Origin: Methanooceanicella nereidis
GTDB lineage: Archaea; Halobacteriota; Methanocellia; Methanocellales; Methanocellaceae
Direction of reading: 5' to 3'
Assembly: GCF_021023085.1 (NCBI RefSeq)
Contig: NZ_PGCK01000006.1
Span: 143,278-207,277, forward strand
Length of the DNA stretch: 64,000 nt
Position numbers and translations under genes: made by a program. How positions within the stretch are numbered: the first letter of the stretch is position 1; the number at the start of each line of letters is the position of its first letter. This document shows positions 52,873 to 62,832 of this stretch, piece after piece. The notes beneath the pieces are model-generated. The model was not told the DNA's origin, did no database searches, and was given only the letters and a program-made list of their open reading frames with translations.

Positions 52873-54426
52873 ATTAAAAAACGTATACTAACCACAGCCA
52901 TAATATGCACAATGCTGATGGCTACAGTGCTCATGGTTAACGCGAGCACCCCTATCTTCAATACTGCCGGTGAGCAGGGCCCGGCCACCTACATAGTAGG
53001 ATTTACCGATAATAATGGTCTGGCAGGCATCATGGACGACCAGATGACGGCGTTCGTGACTGAGAATGATGCCAATATCATCTATAAATATGAATCTATT
53101 AATGCAATAGCTATCACAGTGCCGAACAAACAGGCAGCTGAAAAATTAAAGTCATTAAAGAACGTGAGATACGTCGAAAAAGAGAAGACTTTCCACGTAT
53201 GCCTTGACAGCGCTACTAAGATAGTCGAAGCGACAAAGGCATGGGAATCTAAGTATACTGGCAAAGGAGTTAAAATTGCCGTTGTTGACACAGGCATTGA
53301 CGGAAACCATCCCGACCTCAAGGGTAAAATAGTCGGATGGAAAGACTGTGTCCAGAACAAGAACACCCCTTACGATGACTTCGGTCACGGCACTCACTGC
53401 GCCGGCATAATTGCAGGAACTGGCGCAGGGTCTGGCGGCAAGTACAAGGGAGTAGCCCCCGAAGCAGAGCTCATAGGCGTTAAAGTATTAGGCAAGGATG
53501 GATCTGGAAGCGAGTCGCAGATCATCGCTGGTATCGAGTATGCGATGAACTCTGACGCGAAGATCATATCGATGTCACTCGGCTCCGATCAGCACTCACA
53601 GGCAATATGCGATGCTGTCTCCAAGGCAGTCCAGAAGGGTAAGATCGTAGTAGTAGCCGCCGGTAACAGCGGACCGAGAGGCGGTACTATCGGATGCCCC
53701 GCGGACAATAAGGATGCATTGACCGTAGGCGCGACCGACAAGAGCGACAACATAGCGTCGTTCAGTTCGAGGGGCCCCGCAAGAGGCGGCATAGCAAAGC
53801 CCGATGTCTGCGCACCCGGTAAAGACATAATATCTGCAAGGGCAGCAGGCACCAACGACCAGAAGGCTATAGATAAGAACTACGTATCCATGAGCGGTAC
53901 ATCAATGGCATGCCCGATGGTTTCCGGCGCGGTAGCATTACTCGTCCAGAAGGACCCGTCACTGACACCCGCGAAGGCAAAAGAGGTCCTCACCAAGTCG
54001 GCAAAGCGCCTGGGTCAGGGAGTACCCAACAATGACTACGGCTTCGGCAGGATCAACATAACCGCAGCCATGGACTACATGGACGGTAAGTTCAAGCCCG
54101 AGCCAGTACCTTCACCGACTCCGACACCAACACCGACTCCGACACCAACACCGACACCGGGATACCCAGGAAACCCGGGATACCCGAACCCTGGCAACCC
54201 GAGCCCGGGATACCCGAACCCTGGATACCCATACCCTGGACAGCCAAATCCGGGATACCCATACCCTGGACAGCCTAACCCCGGATACCCGCAGCCAGGA
54301 TACCCATATCCGGGCCAGCCATATCCAGGATACCCGCAGCCAGGATACCCGTACCCGGGACAGCCGAGCCCCGGATACCCCGGATACCCGTACCCGGGCT
54401 ATCCATACCCCGGATATAATAAATAA
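52873..54426 (+). CDS. Secreted subtilisin-like protease with Pro/Gly/Tyr tail
   Basis: This serine protease (517 residues from ATT 52873) has a signal peptide [20 protein letters not shown], an inhibitor I9-like prodomain (about 35-105) and an S8 catalytic domain. Asp139 lies in VVDTGIDG, His172 in GHGTH and Ser344 in SGTSMA, with the oxyanion-hole region AAGNSGP. After a PT linker, the last 80 residues are repeats such as [17 protein letters not shown]. The start is ATT: GGAGGAG lies before it, and from there a complete basic-then-hydrophobic signal is read. ATG 52912 would remove the KKR. The tail may hold the enzyme on the surface or make it aggregate. Confidence 0.9.
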   Translation: MKKRILTTAIICTMLMATVLMVNASTPIFNTAGEQGPATYIVGFTDNNGLAGIMDDQMTAFVTENDANIIYKYESINAIAITVPNKQAAEKLKSLKNVRYVEKEKTFHVCLDSATKIVEATKAWESKYTGKGVKIAVVDTGIDGNHPDLKGKIVGWKDCVQNKNTPYDDFGHGTHCAGIIAGTGAGSGGKYKGVAPEAELIGVKVLGKDGSGSESQIIAGIEYAMNSDAKIISMSLGSDQHSQAICDAVSKAVQKGKIVVVAAGNSGPRGGTIGCPADNKDALTVGATDKSDNIASFSSRGPARGGIAKPDVCAPGKDIISARAAGTNDQKAIDKNYVSMSGTSMACPMVSGAVALLVQKDPSLTPAKAKEVLTKSAKRLGQGVPNNDYGFGRINITAAMDYMDGKFKPEPVPSPTPTPTPTPTPTPTPGYPGNPGYPNPGNPSPGYPNPGYPYPGQPNPGYPYPGQPNPGYPQPGYPYPGQPYPGYPQPGYPYPGQPSPGYPGYPYPGYPYPGYNK

Positions 54427-54450
54427 GAGTGACGATTAAAAGTATAAGAG

Positions 54451-54489
54451 CGGCGTATTACCATTATACGCCGTTATTTTTTCCTTTTA
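54451..54489. terminator. Strong bidirectional-type terminator
   Basis: CGGCGTAT (54451-54458) pairs with ATACGCCG (54466-54473) around a 7-base loop, followed by TTATTTTTTCCTTTT. It sits between the protease and the convergent flavoprotein gene and serves at least the protease transcript. Confidence 0.8.
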
Positions 54490-54490
54490 A

Positions 54491-55213
54491 CTAACGTTCG
54501 TATCCCGTGAAGTATTCCACTTTCACCTTACTATCGGGCATTCCGAGTTCTTCGGTAAGTATATCCTGCATCTCAGAGACCATTTGAGGCGGACCGCAGA
54601 TATAGAAAACTCGTTCGTTATGATCCGGTATCTGCTCCTTTATCATTTTAGCGTCTATGTGACCCTTTAGCCCTTGCCACGAAGGCTCTCTTGTCAGGAC
54701 GTTCATCACCCTGATATGAGGATTCTGGCGCTGCATCTCTTCAAACTGGTCCCTGAAGACGATGTCGTCAGAGGTCTTATTAGAGTATAGCATGACTATG
54801 TCAGTGGAGAGCTTTTTGTCTGTGCAATATTTGCAGATGCTCCTGAGCGGCGTTATGCCTATGCCGCCTGACAGCATCCCTATCTTAGGGTATTGCCCGG
54901 AAAAATAAAAGCTCCCGAACGGCCCTTCAAGCTTTACCCATTCTCCGCCTTTCAGCCTGTTCAAGGCCTGAGAGAAATCGCTATCCCTTATCTTTTTTGT
55001 GAACTCGAGATAATTTTCCGTGGGGCTGCTGGAAATAGTGAAATGTTTTCGAGCCTCATTTCCATCTATCTTTAGCGAGACGTACATCCACTGGCCCGCC
55101 AGGTGATCCCAGCCTTCCGGCTTTTTGAATCGAAAGCTCTTCGTGTCATGAGTGCGCTGTATCACCTGCTCCACTTTAGTCTCGAATATCATCGATTGCA
55201 CCTCTACTGCCAT
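54491..55213 (-). CDS. FAD/NAD(P)-binding oxidoreductase (FNR-like)
   Basis: This flavoprotein reductase has 240 residues. The FAD-binding domain has KHFTISSSP (R-x-F/Y-S/T-type) and GPFGSFYF. The NAD(P)-binding domain has GGIGITPLRSI and ends with YICGPPQMV. There is no 2Fe-2S cluster, unlike phenol-hydroxylase types. Its electron partner is not adjacent. It could serve ferredoxin or a small redox protein. Confidence 0.88.
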   Translation of the reverse strand: MAVEVQSMIFETKVEQVIQRTHDTKSFRFKKPEGWDHLAGQWMYVSLKIDGNEARKHFTISSSPTENYLEFTKKIRDSDFSQALNRLKGGEWVKLEGPFGSFYFSGQYPKIGMLSGGIGITPLRSICKYCTDKKLSTDIVMLYSNKTSDDIVFRDQFEEMQRQNPHIRVMNVLTREPSWQGLKGHIDAKMIKEQIPDHNERVFYICGPPQMVSEMQDILTEELGMPDSKVKVEYFTGYER

Positions 55214-55346
55214 AAAAACCCGCCATATTACTATTATATTAATGCCCGCATCAATAAAAGTGATTTGAGGATATAGCGCACAGGTATGGCAGGGCAGGTA
55301 GTGCCTTGAAAAGCTTTTATAATTTCAGATATTACTGTAAAGGGCT

Positions 55347-56969
55347 ATGACCTCCTCAAAAGTCTCCCGTGAAGAGAAAGGACCGATAGCGCTGGAGCTC
55401 GCGAAAAAGCAAAAGTCGATCAGCGTGGCGGAGTTCTTCGAAAAGAACAGGCACATGCTCGGTTTTGATTCGCTGCCGAGATGCCTTATAACCTGTATCA
55501 AGGAAGCCGTGGACAACTCGCTGGACGCATGCGAGGAGTCGTCAATACTGCCCGATATCTACATACGCATACGTAAGGTCGACGATAAGATGCTGAACAT
55601 AGTCGTGGAGGATAACGGCCCCGGCATACATAAAGACGTCCTGCCCAGAGTGTTCGGTAAGCTGTTATACGGCAGCAGGTTCCATGCGATAAGGCAAAGC
55701 AGAGGACAGCAGGGTATCGGGATATCCGCCGCCGTTTTATACGGCCAGCTCACAAGCGGCAAGCCCGCTCGCATAACGTCAAAAATCGATTCGAAGCTGC
55801 CCGCCTACATGTATGATCTTAAAATAGACACTGAGACCAATGAGCCGAGAATATTATCGGAGCGTATCGACGAGTTTTTTACCTCAAAAGGGACGCGCAT
55901 AGAGATAGAGATGGAAGCTGCGTACGTAAGAGGAAGGCAGTCGGTGCTTGAGTACCTGAAGAACACGTCTATAGTAAACCCGCACGCCCGTTTCACTTTT
56001 ATAGACCCGTATAATGAAAGGTTCACGTTCGAGAGAGCTTCTGACATTCTCCCGAAAAAGCCTGTTGAGATCAAGCCCCATCCGAGAGGCATCGAGCTTG
56101 GCACCCTGGTCAAGATGCTCCAGGTCACCGACATTAAGAAACTCAGCTCTTTCCTGAACTCTGAATTCACAAAGGTCGGAGGGTATACGGCGGAGAACAT
56201 TTGCAGGGAGGCGAACATTGACCCGAACATGGTCCCGCACGACCTTTCAATGGACATAGAGGGAGTGAAAAGGCTTCTCGGCGCGTTCCAAAAGATCAAG
56301 GTCATGTCACCGCCCAGGGACTGTCTTTCGCCCATAACTGAAGACCTGCTCAAGAAAGGGGTCATCCAGAACTGCAATATAGACTTTATAGCCACTGCTT
56401 CCAGGCCGGTCAATGCCAGCAGGGGAAACCCGTTCATGGTCGAGGCCGTGATCGCGTTTGGCGGCGACATCGAGCGAGAAGGCAAGGCCGACATTATAAG
56501 GTTCGCTAACCGCGTGCCTCTCATGTACCAGCAGGGCGCCTGTGCCATCACCCATGCCATAGAGAGAATAAACTGGAAACACTATAACATGGAGCAGCCG
56601 AAGAATGCAAAGCTTCCGTCGGGCCCGATAATGGTGCTGGTCCATATCGCTTCCACGAACGTTCCGTTCACGTCCGAGTCAAAGGACGCCGTGGCGGACA
56701 TACCGGAGATAATGGATGACGTGGAGCTGGCGGTCAGACAGTGCGCAAGAGAGCTGAGCAGGTTTCTTTCGGAGCAGAAGAAGGCCCTGGAGGCCCGTAA
56801 GAAGATAAGGATCTTCGAGAGCTACACAAAAGAAGTCGCGAACGCGCTCAGCGTTTTGACGGGAAAAGACGAGGCCCATATCGAGGCAAGGTTTTTAGAC
56901 ATCCTTAATAAAAAATATTCAAAGTTCATCGAGGAGATACCCGCAGAGGATAACGCCGGAGGGGAGTGA
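55347..56969 (+). CDS. top6B: DNA topoisomerase VI subunit B
   Basis: This is the ATP-binding subunit of the archaeal type IIB topoisomerase, which relaxes and decatenates DNA together with the A subunit. It is 540 residues long. The GHKL ATPase shows [13 protein letters not shown] (about residues 46-58), VVEDNGPGI (about 90) and [15 protein letters not shown] (about 118-132). The transducer domain follows. TATA-like TTTTATAATT lies about 25-30 bases before the ATG. The A-subunit gene starts directly after the stop codon, so the two are co-translated. Confidence 0.97.
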   Translation: MTSSKVSREEKGPIALELAKKQKSISVAEFFEKNRHMLGFDSLPRCLITCIKEAVDNSLDACEESSILPDIYIRIRKVDDKMLNIVVEDNGPGIHKDVLPRVFGKLLYGSRFHAIRQSRGQQGIGISAAVLYGQLTSGKPARITSKIDSKLPAYMYDLKIDTETNEPRILSERIDEFFTSKGTRIEIEMEAAYVRGRQSVLEYLKNTSIVNPHARFTFIDPYNERFTFERASDILPKKPVEIKPHPRGIELGTLVKMLQVTDIKKLSSFLNSEFTKVGGYTAENICREANIDPNMVPHDLSMDIEGVKRLLGAFQKIKVMSPPRDCLSPITEDLLKKGVIQNCNIDFIATASRPVNASRGNPFMVEAVIAFGGDIEREGKADIIRFANRVPLMYQQGACAITHAIERINWKHYNMEQPKNAKLPSGPIMVLVHIASTNVPFTSESKDAVADIPEIMDDVELAVRQCARELSRFLSEQKKALEARKKIRIFESYTKEVANALSVLTGKDEAHIEARFLDILNKKYSKFIEEIPAEDNAGGE

Positions 56970-58070
56970 ATGGCGAAGAAAAATGATGCGATAATAAGTA
57001 AGCTTAAGAATATCGGCGAGGGAGTACTGGATGACGTCGAGTCTGGCCATAACCCTTCGATGGACATTATGACAAGGTCTATCAACAACGTCCATTTCGA
57101 CGAGGCCTCAGGGGTCATCAAGCTGGGGAACGACAGGCAAAAGAGGTTCTATTTTAACGTGAACCAGGCTAAAAAGTTCCTGCAGACCCTTCTTATCGCA
57201 AAGCAGATAAAGACGCTTATCGAGCAGGATAAGCCTCCCCTGTCCATACGTCAATTGTTTTACACTTTAAAGCATGAGATACCCGGCGCCGGGGAGAACA
57301 CGTTTGACGTGCAGGAAGAGTCGGACCCGATAATCGAGGACATAGAGGCGATCACCGATACGCTGAGAGAGGACCTGAACCTTATAGCCACCCCTAACGG
57401 AGTGATATCCGGCCCCATGGTAGTCGAAGATAAGACAGGCGACGTACTCGATTTTACCAGGATGGGCTCTGCCGGCGGGGCCGTACCCCCGATAGTGGAG
57501 GATGATTATTTCCACATAAAGGAGATGAGCGCCGATTACATACTGGTCGTAGAGAAATATGCGGTCTGGAACCTTTTAAACCAGGAAAAGTACTGGAAGA
57601 AGAATAACTGTTTGCTCATGACCGGTAAAGGGCAGCCCGCAAGAGCGGAACGCAGGCTTCTGGCCAGGTTCGCCGAAGAGTTTGACATTCCCATATACAT
57701 TTTCACGGATATGGACCCGTGGGGGTATTACATTTATTCCGTATATAAGTACGGCTCCATAAATCTCGCGTTCTTCTCGGAAAAGGCGGCATGCCCTCCG
57801 GCTAAGTACATAGGCCTGTCCGTAAGGGACGTGATGGATTTTCAGCTGCCAAAGAGCTCCTGGATCAAGCTCAACGATGAGGATAATAAGCGTATAGAGG
57901 AAATATCTTCATACCCGTGGTTCCAGAAAGAAAGATGGCAAAAGGAGCTTTCCGATCTTAAAAAGTTCGGGTATAAGATAGAGCAGGATGCGCTCGTTTC
58001 CAAGTCTATCGAGTTTACCTCGAACAATTACTTACCGCATAAGATCGAAAATAAAGAGTTTCTGGAATAG
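56970..58070 (+). CDS. top6A: DNA topoisomerase VI subunit A
   Basis: This is the catalytic, Spo11-like subunit (366 residues). The DNA-cleaving Tyr98 lies in LSIRQLFYTL in the winged helix. The Toprim domain shows VVEKYAVW and FTDMDPWGYYIYSVYKYGS. The ATG follows the subunit B stop directly, and GGAGGGGAG in the end of that gene serves as its ribosome-binding site. The antiporter gene starts 45 bp further and may belong to the same transcript. Confidence 0.97.
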   Translation: MAKKNDAIISKLKNIGEGVLDDVESGHNPSMDIMTRSINNVHFDEASGVIKLGNDRQKRFYFNVNQAKKFLQTLLIAKQIKTLIEQDKPPLSIRQLFYTLKHEIPGAGENTFDVQEESDPIIEDIEAITDTLREDLNLIATPNGVISGPMVVEDKTGDVLDFTRMGSAGGAVPPIVEDDYFHIKEMSADYILVVEKYAVWNLLNQEKYWKKNNCLLMTGKGQPARAERRLLARFAEEFDIPIYIFTDMDPWGYYIYSVYKYGSINLAFFSEKAACPPAKYIGLSVRDVMDFQLPKSSWIKLNDEDNKRIEEISSYPWFQKERWQKELSDLKKFGYKIEQDALVSKSIEFTSNNYLPHKIENKEFLE

Positions 58071-58115
58071 ATCTCGATAAAATATATATTCAAAGCTCCG
58101 GTAGAGGCTTAATAG

Positions 58116-60116
58116 ATGGAACCGATGGGAATTACGTTATTGCAGGGGCTCATCACGATATTCGGGCTCTCCATAGTCATCTTGCTGATATGCCACAGAT
58201 TCCGCATCCCCGCAATAATCGGGTTTTTATTTACGGGGATACTGGTAGGGCCTTATGGCACGGGAATTTTCAGCGCGGTCAGCGAAGTCGAATTCCTGGC
58301 AGAGATAGGGATAGTTCTACTGTTATTTACCATCGGGATAGAATTCTCTTTTAAAAGCCTCCTCGAGCTCAAGAGGTCCTTTTTTGTTGGCGGGACCGTC
58401 CAGGTGCTTTTAACGTTCCTGGCGGCGTTTGCCATCGCGTCTCGAATGGGTTTTTCCACAGAACTGTCGATACTGATAGGCTTTCTTTTCACGCTGAGCA
58501 GCACGGCGATCGTCTTGAGGCTGTTACAGGAAAAAGATCAGCTCGAGAGCCCCCATGGCCGTACTGCTGTTGGTATCCTGATATTCCAGGACATCGTCGC
58601 GGTGCCCATGATGCTCATAGTGCCGTTACTGGCAGGGACGTCGGGCAGCGTCGGAATGGAGGATAGCATACATATACTTGTATTAAAGATAATCGGCATC
58701 ATCCTTCTTGTGGCGATCGGCACGATATGGCTCGTCCCGAAGATACTTTTCGAAGTCGCGAAAACACGCAGCAGGGAGCTTTTCCTGTTATGCATAATTG
58801 TCATATGCCTGTCAATGGCCTGGCTGACATCGAGCATCGGGCTTTCTCTCGCGCTGGGAGCGTTTCTTGCAGGCCTTATCATCTCCGAGTCAGAGTACAG
58901 CCAGCAGGCCTTGAGCGGCGTACTGCCTTTCAGGGATGTGTTCACAAGCTTTTTCTTCGTATCGATAGGAATGCTCCTTGACATCGGTTTTATCCTGAAG
59001 GACCCCTGGACGGTAGTGCTCGTCGCCATCGTGATAATATTGTTAAAATCCTCGATAGCGGGCATAGCTACGCTGGTCATGCAATACCCGTTAAGGACAG
59101 CGATACTTGTGGGCTTCGCACTAAGCCAGGTCGGAGAGTTTTCATTCATAATCTCAAAGCTGGGACTGGACTATGGCATCCTGAACAACGAGCATTACCA
59201 GTTTTTCCTTGCAGCGTCCATAATGACCATGGCCGCGACCCCGTTAGTGATGGCGGCATCCCCGCATATCGCGAACGTGATATGCCGCTTGCCCATACCG
59301 GATAGATTAAAGGCCGATACCTGTGCGCGTCCCGGTGCTAAAGAGATGGGCTTAAAGGACCACCTGATAATCATAGGCTATGGATTGAATGGAAGAAACC
59401 TTGCGAGAGCTGCAAAATCGGTGAACATACCTTACACCATATTAGAGATGAACCCGGAGACGGTAAAATCGGAAAAAGAGAAAGGCGAGCCGATATTCTA
59501 TGGGGATGGGACGAACGAGGAAGTCCTGAAACACGCTAATATTAATGACGCAAGGATAGTCGTCGTGGCGATATCCGACCCCTTAGCCACCAGGGCGATA
59601 GCGGATACGTGCAGGAGGCTAAACCCCGCAGTGCATATCATAATAAGGACACGGTATATAAAGGAGGTAAAGCCGCTCTATAAGATCGGTGTCAACGAGG
59701 TCATACCGGAGGAATTTGAGACATCGGTGGAGATCTTCGCCAGAGTATTGAAAAAATACATGGTGCCGAAGGACAGGATAGAGAAATTCATAACTGAGCT
59801 AAGGGCTGAGAATTACGATATGTTCAGGAGCATGTCAAAATATTATACTTCATTGACGGCCCTGGACCTGCCTTTGTCTGCGATGGAGATCAGCACGTTG
59901 CAGGTGAGCGAAGGTTCTGAGATAGCGGGCAAAACGCTGGCCCAGATAGAGTTCAGAAAAAAATACAGGGTCACTTTACTATTGATAATGAGGGATTCCG
60001 AGAGTATCTATAATCCCCAGGGGGATACCTGCCTCTATGCAGGGGACCGTGTAGTGCTTTTCGGAGAGCCGGAAAATATAATCGAGATATCAAAGCTGTT
60101 CAGAGAGACCGGGTGA
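58116..60116 (+). CDS. CPA2 cation:proton antiporter with TrkA domains
   Basis: The protein (666 residues) has an N-terminal Kef-type antiporter domain of about 12-13 helices (to about 390). A TrkA-N (RCK) domain that binds NAD(H)/NADPH follows, with HLIIIGYGLNGRNLARAAK and FYGDGTNEEVLKHANI. A TrkA-C domain ends the protein (about 575-660). It probably exports K+ or Na+ in exchange for H+ under control of bound nucleotides. It follows topoisomerase VI by 45 bp. Confidence 0.93.
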   Translation: MEPMGITLLQGLITIFGLSIVILLICHRFRIPAIIGFLFTGILVGPYGTGIFSAVSEVEFLAEIGIVLLLFTIGIEFSFKSLLELKRSFFVGGTVQVLLTFLAAFAIASRMGFSTELSILIGFLFTLSSTAIVLRLLQEKDQLESPHGRTAVGILIFQDIVAVPMMLIVPLLAGTSGSVGMEDSIHILVLKIIGIILLVAIGTIWLVPKILFEVAKTRSRELFLLCIIVICLSMAWLTSSIGLSLALGAFLAGLIISESEYSQQALSGVLPFRDVFTSFFFVSIGMLLDIGFILKDPWTVVLVAIVIILLKSSIAGIATLVMQYPLRTAILVGFALSQVGEFSFIISKLGLDYGILNNEHYQFFLAASIMTMAATPLVMAASPHIANVICRLPIPDRLKADTCARPGAKEMGLKDHLIIIGYGLNGRNLARAAKSVNIPYTILEMNPETVKSEKEKGEPIFYGDGTNEEVLKHANINDARIVVVAISDPLATRAIADTCRRLNPAVHIIIRTRYIKEVKPLYKIGVNEVIPEEFETSVEIFARVLKKYMVPKDRIEKFITELRAENYDMFRSMSKYYTSLTALDLPLSAMEISTLQVSEGSEIAGKTLAQIEFRKKYRVTLLLIMRDSESIYNPQGDTCLYAGDRVVLFGEPENIIEISKLFRETG

Positions 60117-60131
60117 AAGAATAGTCTTGCA

Positions 60132-61295
60132 TTACAGCTTTATGAGATCCGGAGCGCTCATTCTTTCCTTTCCTCCGAGGCTGTTCGCAAGCCATGCCAC
60201 CATCCTCGGCATCCATTCCATATAATGCTGAGGCGCACAGTGTTTATCCCCTTTGAATACCCATTCATCCTGGTCTATACCTCCCTCTGAGGATATGATG
60301 AACAGGTCATCGATAGGCACATAAGGATCGCTTGACCCGTTAATGCTCAGAATGGGGCAGGTGATACGACCTGTCTCGATATGCTTGAACAGCGAGAAAT
60401 CGTACAGTTTTTTAAGGGCGATGCTTACCTCCGTATCGGGGTCATTACCCTGTATGAAGGCAAGTGTCATTTTCAGGTACTCCGGCAGGTTTTTCAGGTT
60501 ATCGGGCTCAAAAGCCCTGTGTATCGGGCCCCCGCAATTGACGGCCGCTTTTATCTCCGGGAATGACGCTGCGGACATCATGGCCCAGTACCCGCCAAAG
60601 CCGATACCGAATATACCTATGCGGTTCGGGTCTACACCTCCTCTGCCTGCCAGGTATTTGATAGCTTTTGAATAAATGTCGATACTGTCCTCGCTCAGCC
60701 TCCACGAGCTCTCGCCCGTGCCCGGCATGTCTATGGTCAGGCATGCCATACCGCTGTTACGGACTATATAGTCAGCGATGTTGTGTATATCCTCCTTTAA
60801 TATCTCCGCCCCGCCCGTTAAAAGCACGCCTTCCGGGAGTGTTATCTCATTCTGCGGAGACGGGGAGTAGAAGTATCCCTTGATGTCTCTCCCTTCGAAA
60901 GGTATGCTTACGACCTCGAAATTGTATGGGAATAGATGGCTTGACTCAATCAATGATAATTTTTGCTTCGAGTAAGCCTTTTTCCTTAATGTGGTATCTG
61001 CAAAAGGAAACCTGGCTATGCCATAGTATGTTGATGCTTTATTAAACAAGGATATTTTTTCCTGATCGATCTTAGCCGGAGAGTAAGCCTTGTTATAACA
61101 TTTATCCCCAATTTTCATGAACTCGCTCGTCCATCCTCCCGGAGCATCGCTATTTTCCATAAGGCTGTTCACCTTTGAGCATACATCCTGCAATATCCTG
61201 GCATCAGCCCCCCAGGCTTCCCAAAAAGGGAACCTCTCTAAAACCAGCCATTCCAGGTTTGGGTTAATGGGACGAGTTCCTTTTTCAATAAGCAT
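60132..61295 (-). CDS. FrsA-like alpha/beta-hydrolase without the nucleophilic Ser
   Basis: This is a 387-residue alpha/beta-hydrolase-fold protein of the FrsA/DUF1100 group. A helical N-terminal cap (about 1-130) precedes the core (FEGRDIKGYFYSP, GVLLTGG, TIDMPGTGESSWR). The nucleophile elbow reads GIFGIGFGGYWAM, with Phe where hydrolases have Ser. The later Asp (INGSSDPYVP) and His (GDKHCAPQHY) positions are kept. E. coli FrsA also lacks a standard Ser. It is unlikely to be an ordinary esterase; a binding or non-hydrolytic role is possible. Confidence 0.82.
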   Translation of the reverse strand: MLIEKGTRPINPNLEWLVLERFPFWEAWGADARILQDVCSKVNSLMENSDAPGGWTSEFMKIGDKCYNKAYSPAKIDQEKISLFNKASTYYGIARFPFADTTLRKKAYSKQKLSLIESSHLFPYNFEVVSIPFEGRDIKGYFYSPSPQNEITLPEGVLLTGGAEILKEDIHNIADYIVRNSGMACLTIDMPGTGESSWRLSEDSIDIYSKAIKYLAGRGGVDPNRIGIFGIGFGGYWAMMSAASFPEIKAAVNCGGPIHRAFEPDNLKNLPEYLKMTLAFIQGNDPDTEVSIALKKLYDFSLFKHIETGRITCPILSINGSSDPYVPIDDLFIISSEGGIDQDEWVFKGDKHCAPQHYMEWMPRMVAWLANSLGGKERMSAPDLIKL

Positions 61296-61705
61296 ATGAT
61301 AACACCAAATGTATTTCCATCGCTTGAAAATTATACTTTAATAACGGATTTACCGGAAAGGGGCCGGTTCATTAAATATTAGATTAAAAACTATCAGCGT
61401 TTTTTGTATGGTTTAAAAAAATGCTCAGTAATTGTTTTCCAAAAAATACCAAGAATGTTTTATATGTATCGTCAAAATAATTACATATAGTCTGACAATT
61501 GTATACGGGCTTGATACTTTTTCATCTCAAAGAACTCAACGTTTCTTTTTAAAAGATCTTTGTTTGCTATGTGTCTTTGAGATGAAAATACATCATATCC
61601 ATGTGCAACATTAAAGATCACGCTCAAATATTTTGACGCTGCGTATAGGTCATACTACTCTAAAATTAATGAAAAATTAATCGATAATATCGACGCACGT
61701 TACTT
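61296..61705. other. Gene-free region with an inverted repeat
   Basis: No supported gene is seen. It is AT-rich, with an inverted repeat near 61519-61588 and TATA-like runs that may serve the flanking gene at its left. A 60-codon frame here only translates the repeat. Confidence 0.5.
61519..61588. repeat. Inverted repeat TTTTCATCTCAAAGA / TCTTTGAGATGAAAA
   Basis: Perfect 15-bp arms (61519-61533 and 61574-61588) enclose about 40 bases of AT-rich sequence. It can form a long stem or be a transposon-like relic. The -CAAAGA-ACTCAACG- part resembles the CACAAAGG-type repeats elsewhere in the window. Confidence 0.7.
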
Positions 61706-62233
61706 TTAAATTTTTAGCTTTATGATACCGTATGTCACAGAGCCTATAGCCCCGAGCACTATGCCTACGACCAGCAGGAATGGCAGGCAGCATATTAGAT
61801 CGCTTACGAGCCCGGTGACTGCCGATTCAATGCCCGGGCCGTTTAAAGGCGAGAAAAAGTTGGCCGTCATATTGATCAGCATGGCAAATGGCCTGTGGAC
61901 CAGCTCTGCGACCGCCCCCGACAATGCGCCATAGATAAGCGCATCGTTCTTATCCCGGATATAGGAAGATGTGAATATGGCGGATAGTACGCCTGCCCCG
62001 AAAAATGTAATACTGCCTAAAAATATCATGACGAAGGTAAAGATAGCCGAAATGATAAGGAACGCCGGAACTTCGCTTCCCGTATATCCGGAAGTACCGT
62101 ATGCCCCCATCCATTCACTAAAATATGATCCGAACACAAGCCTTTCCACACCTATGTATATGATTGAAAGAACAACAAGTATGATACCGCAGATGATGCC
62201 GGCCTTTATGGCCTGAACATATTTCTCCTCCAT
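61706..62233 (-). CDS. Four-helix membrane protein, unknown
   Basis: The protein has 175 residues with four hydrophobic segments and a Gly/Ala-rich pattern (GALSGAVAELVHRPF). It resembles the small DUF-type archaeal membrane proteins of no known function. GGAGGATC lies six bases before the ATG. No partner gene. Confidence 0.7.
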   Translation of the reverse strand: MEEKYVQAIKAGIICGIILVVLSIIYIGVERLVFGSYFSEWMGAYGTSGYTGSEVPAFLIISAIFTFVMIFLGSITFFGAGVLSAIFTSSYIRDKNDALIYGALSGAVAELVHRPFAMLINMTANFFSPLNGPGIESAVTGLVSDLICCLPFLLVVGIVLGAIGSVTYGIIKLKI

Positions 62234-62495
62234 ACAGATCCTCCGGGGGAACTATGACTACGGCCAAAGATAATAAAGATAACCATACAAGCATAACCCC
62301 CCATATAATTTAAAATGTGAAAATTTAAAATTATGGGTGATGAGCTTCAATACTTTGTATCCGGATGAACGTATGTAAAAATTTGGCCGATAAAAATAGC
62401 CGATAAAATGAGAAGCGCCTTACAGGTTATAAATTCATTCCGATATATTTATTAAGTCAGGACTTACTTTTTTAAATGATATATAGAGGCATGAT

Positions 62496-62747
62496 ATGAG
62501 ACATAACAGAGGTCTTTTCCGCCGGATCAGCCGCCGCAGAATGCATGGTAGCCAGTTTTTAGTTCTGGCAATGATAATGGCAGTATTAATTGCCGTTTAT
62601 TTCATAAGGCGTAATAACCTGATGAAAGCGGGCATTCAGCCAAAACCATTAATGGAAGATGTCAGGGATGTATATGGGCGGCTTCAGGACAGGCTTGACA
62701 GGGGCGATTATTCCGGCATTTTGGGAGAAATACTGGGAAGACAATGA
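62496..62747 (+). CDS. Small Arg-rich single-span membrane protein
   Basis: The product has 83 residues. A very basic start (RHNRGLFRRISRRRMHG) precedes one helix (FLVLAMIMAVLIAVYFI), then a polar tail with an amphipathic helix (VYGRLQDRLDRGDYSGIL). GAGG lies nine bases before the ATG. It may be a membrane adaptor or regulator; function unknown. It is 85 bp upstream of the nuclease gene. Confidence 0.6.
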   Translation: MRHNRGLFRRISRRRMHGSQFLVLAMIMAVLIAVYFIRRNNLMKAGIQPKPLMEDVRDVYGRLQDRLDRGDYSGILGEILGRQ

Positions 62748-62832
62748 CATACTAAAATATCATCTTTTTTCATTTTACGATAAATGGCACAGTCCCCACA
62801 AGTATATAGTTTCAAAGTATGAACAATAGATT

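Noticed and set aside
61432..61614. A 60-codon plus-strand frame
   Set aside because: About half of it is translated inverted repeat; no signal or family is seen.
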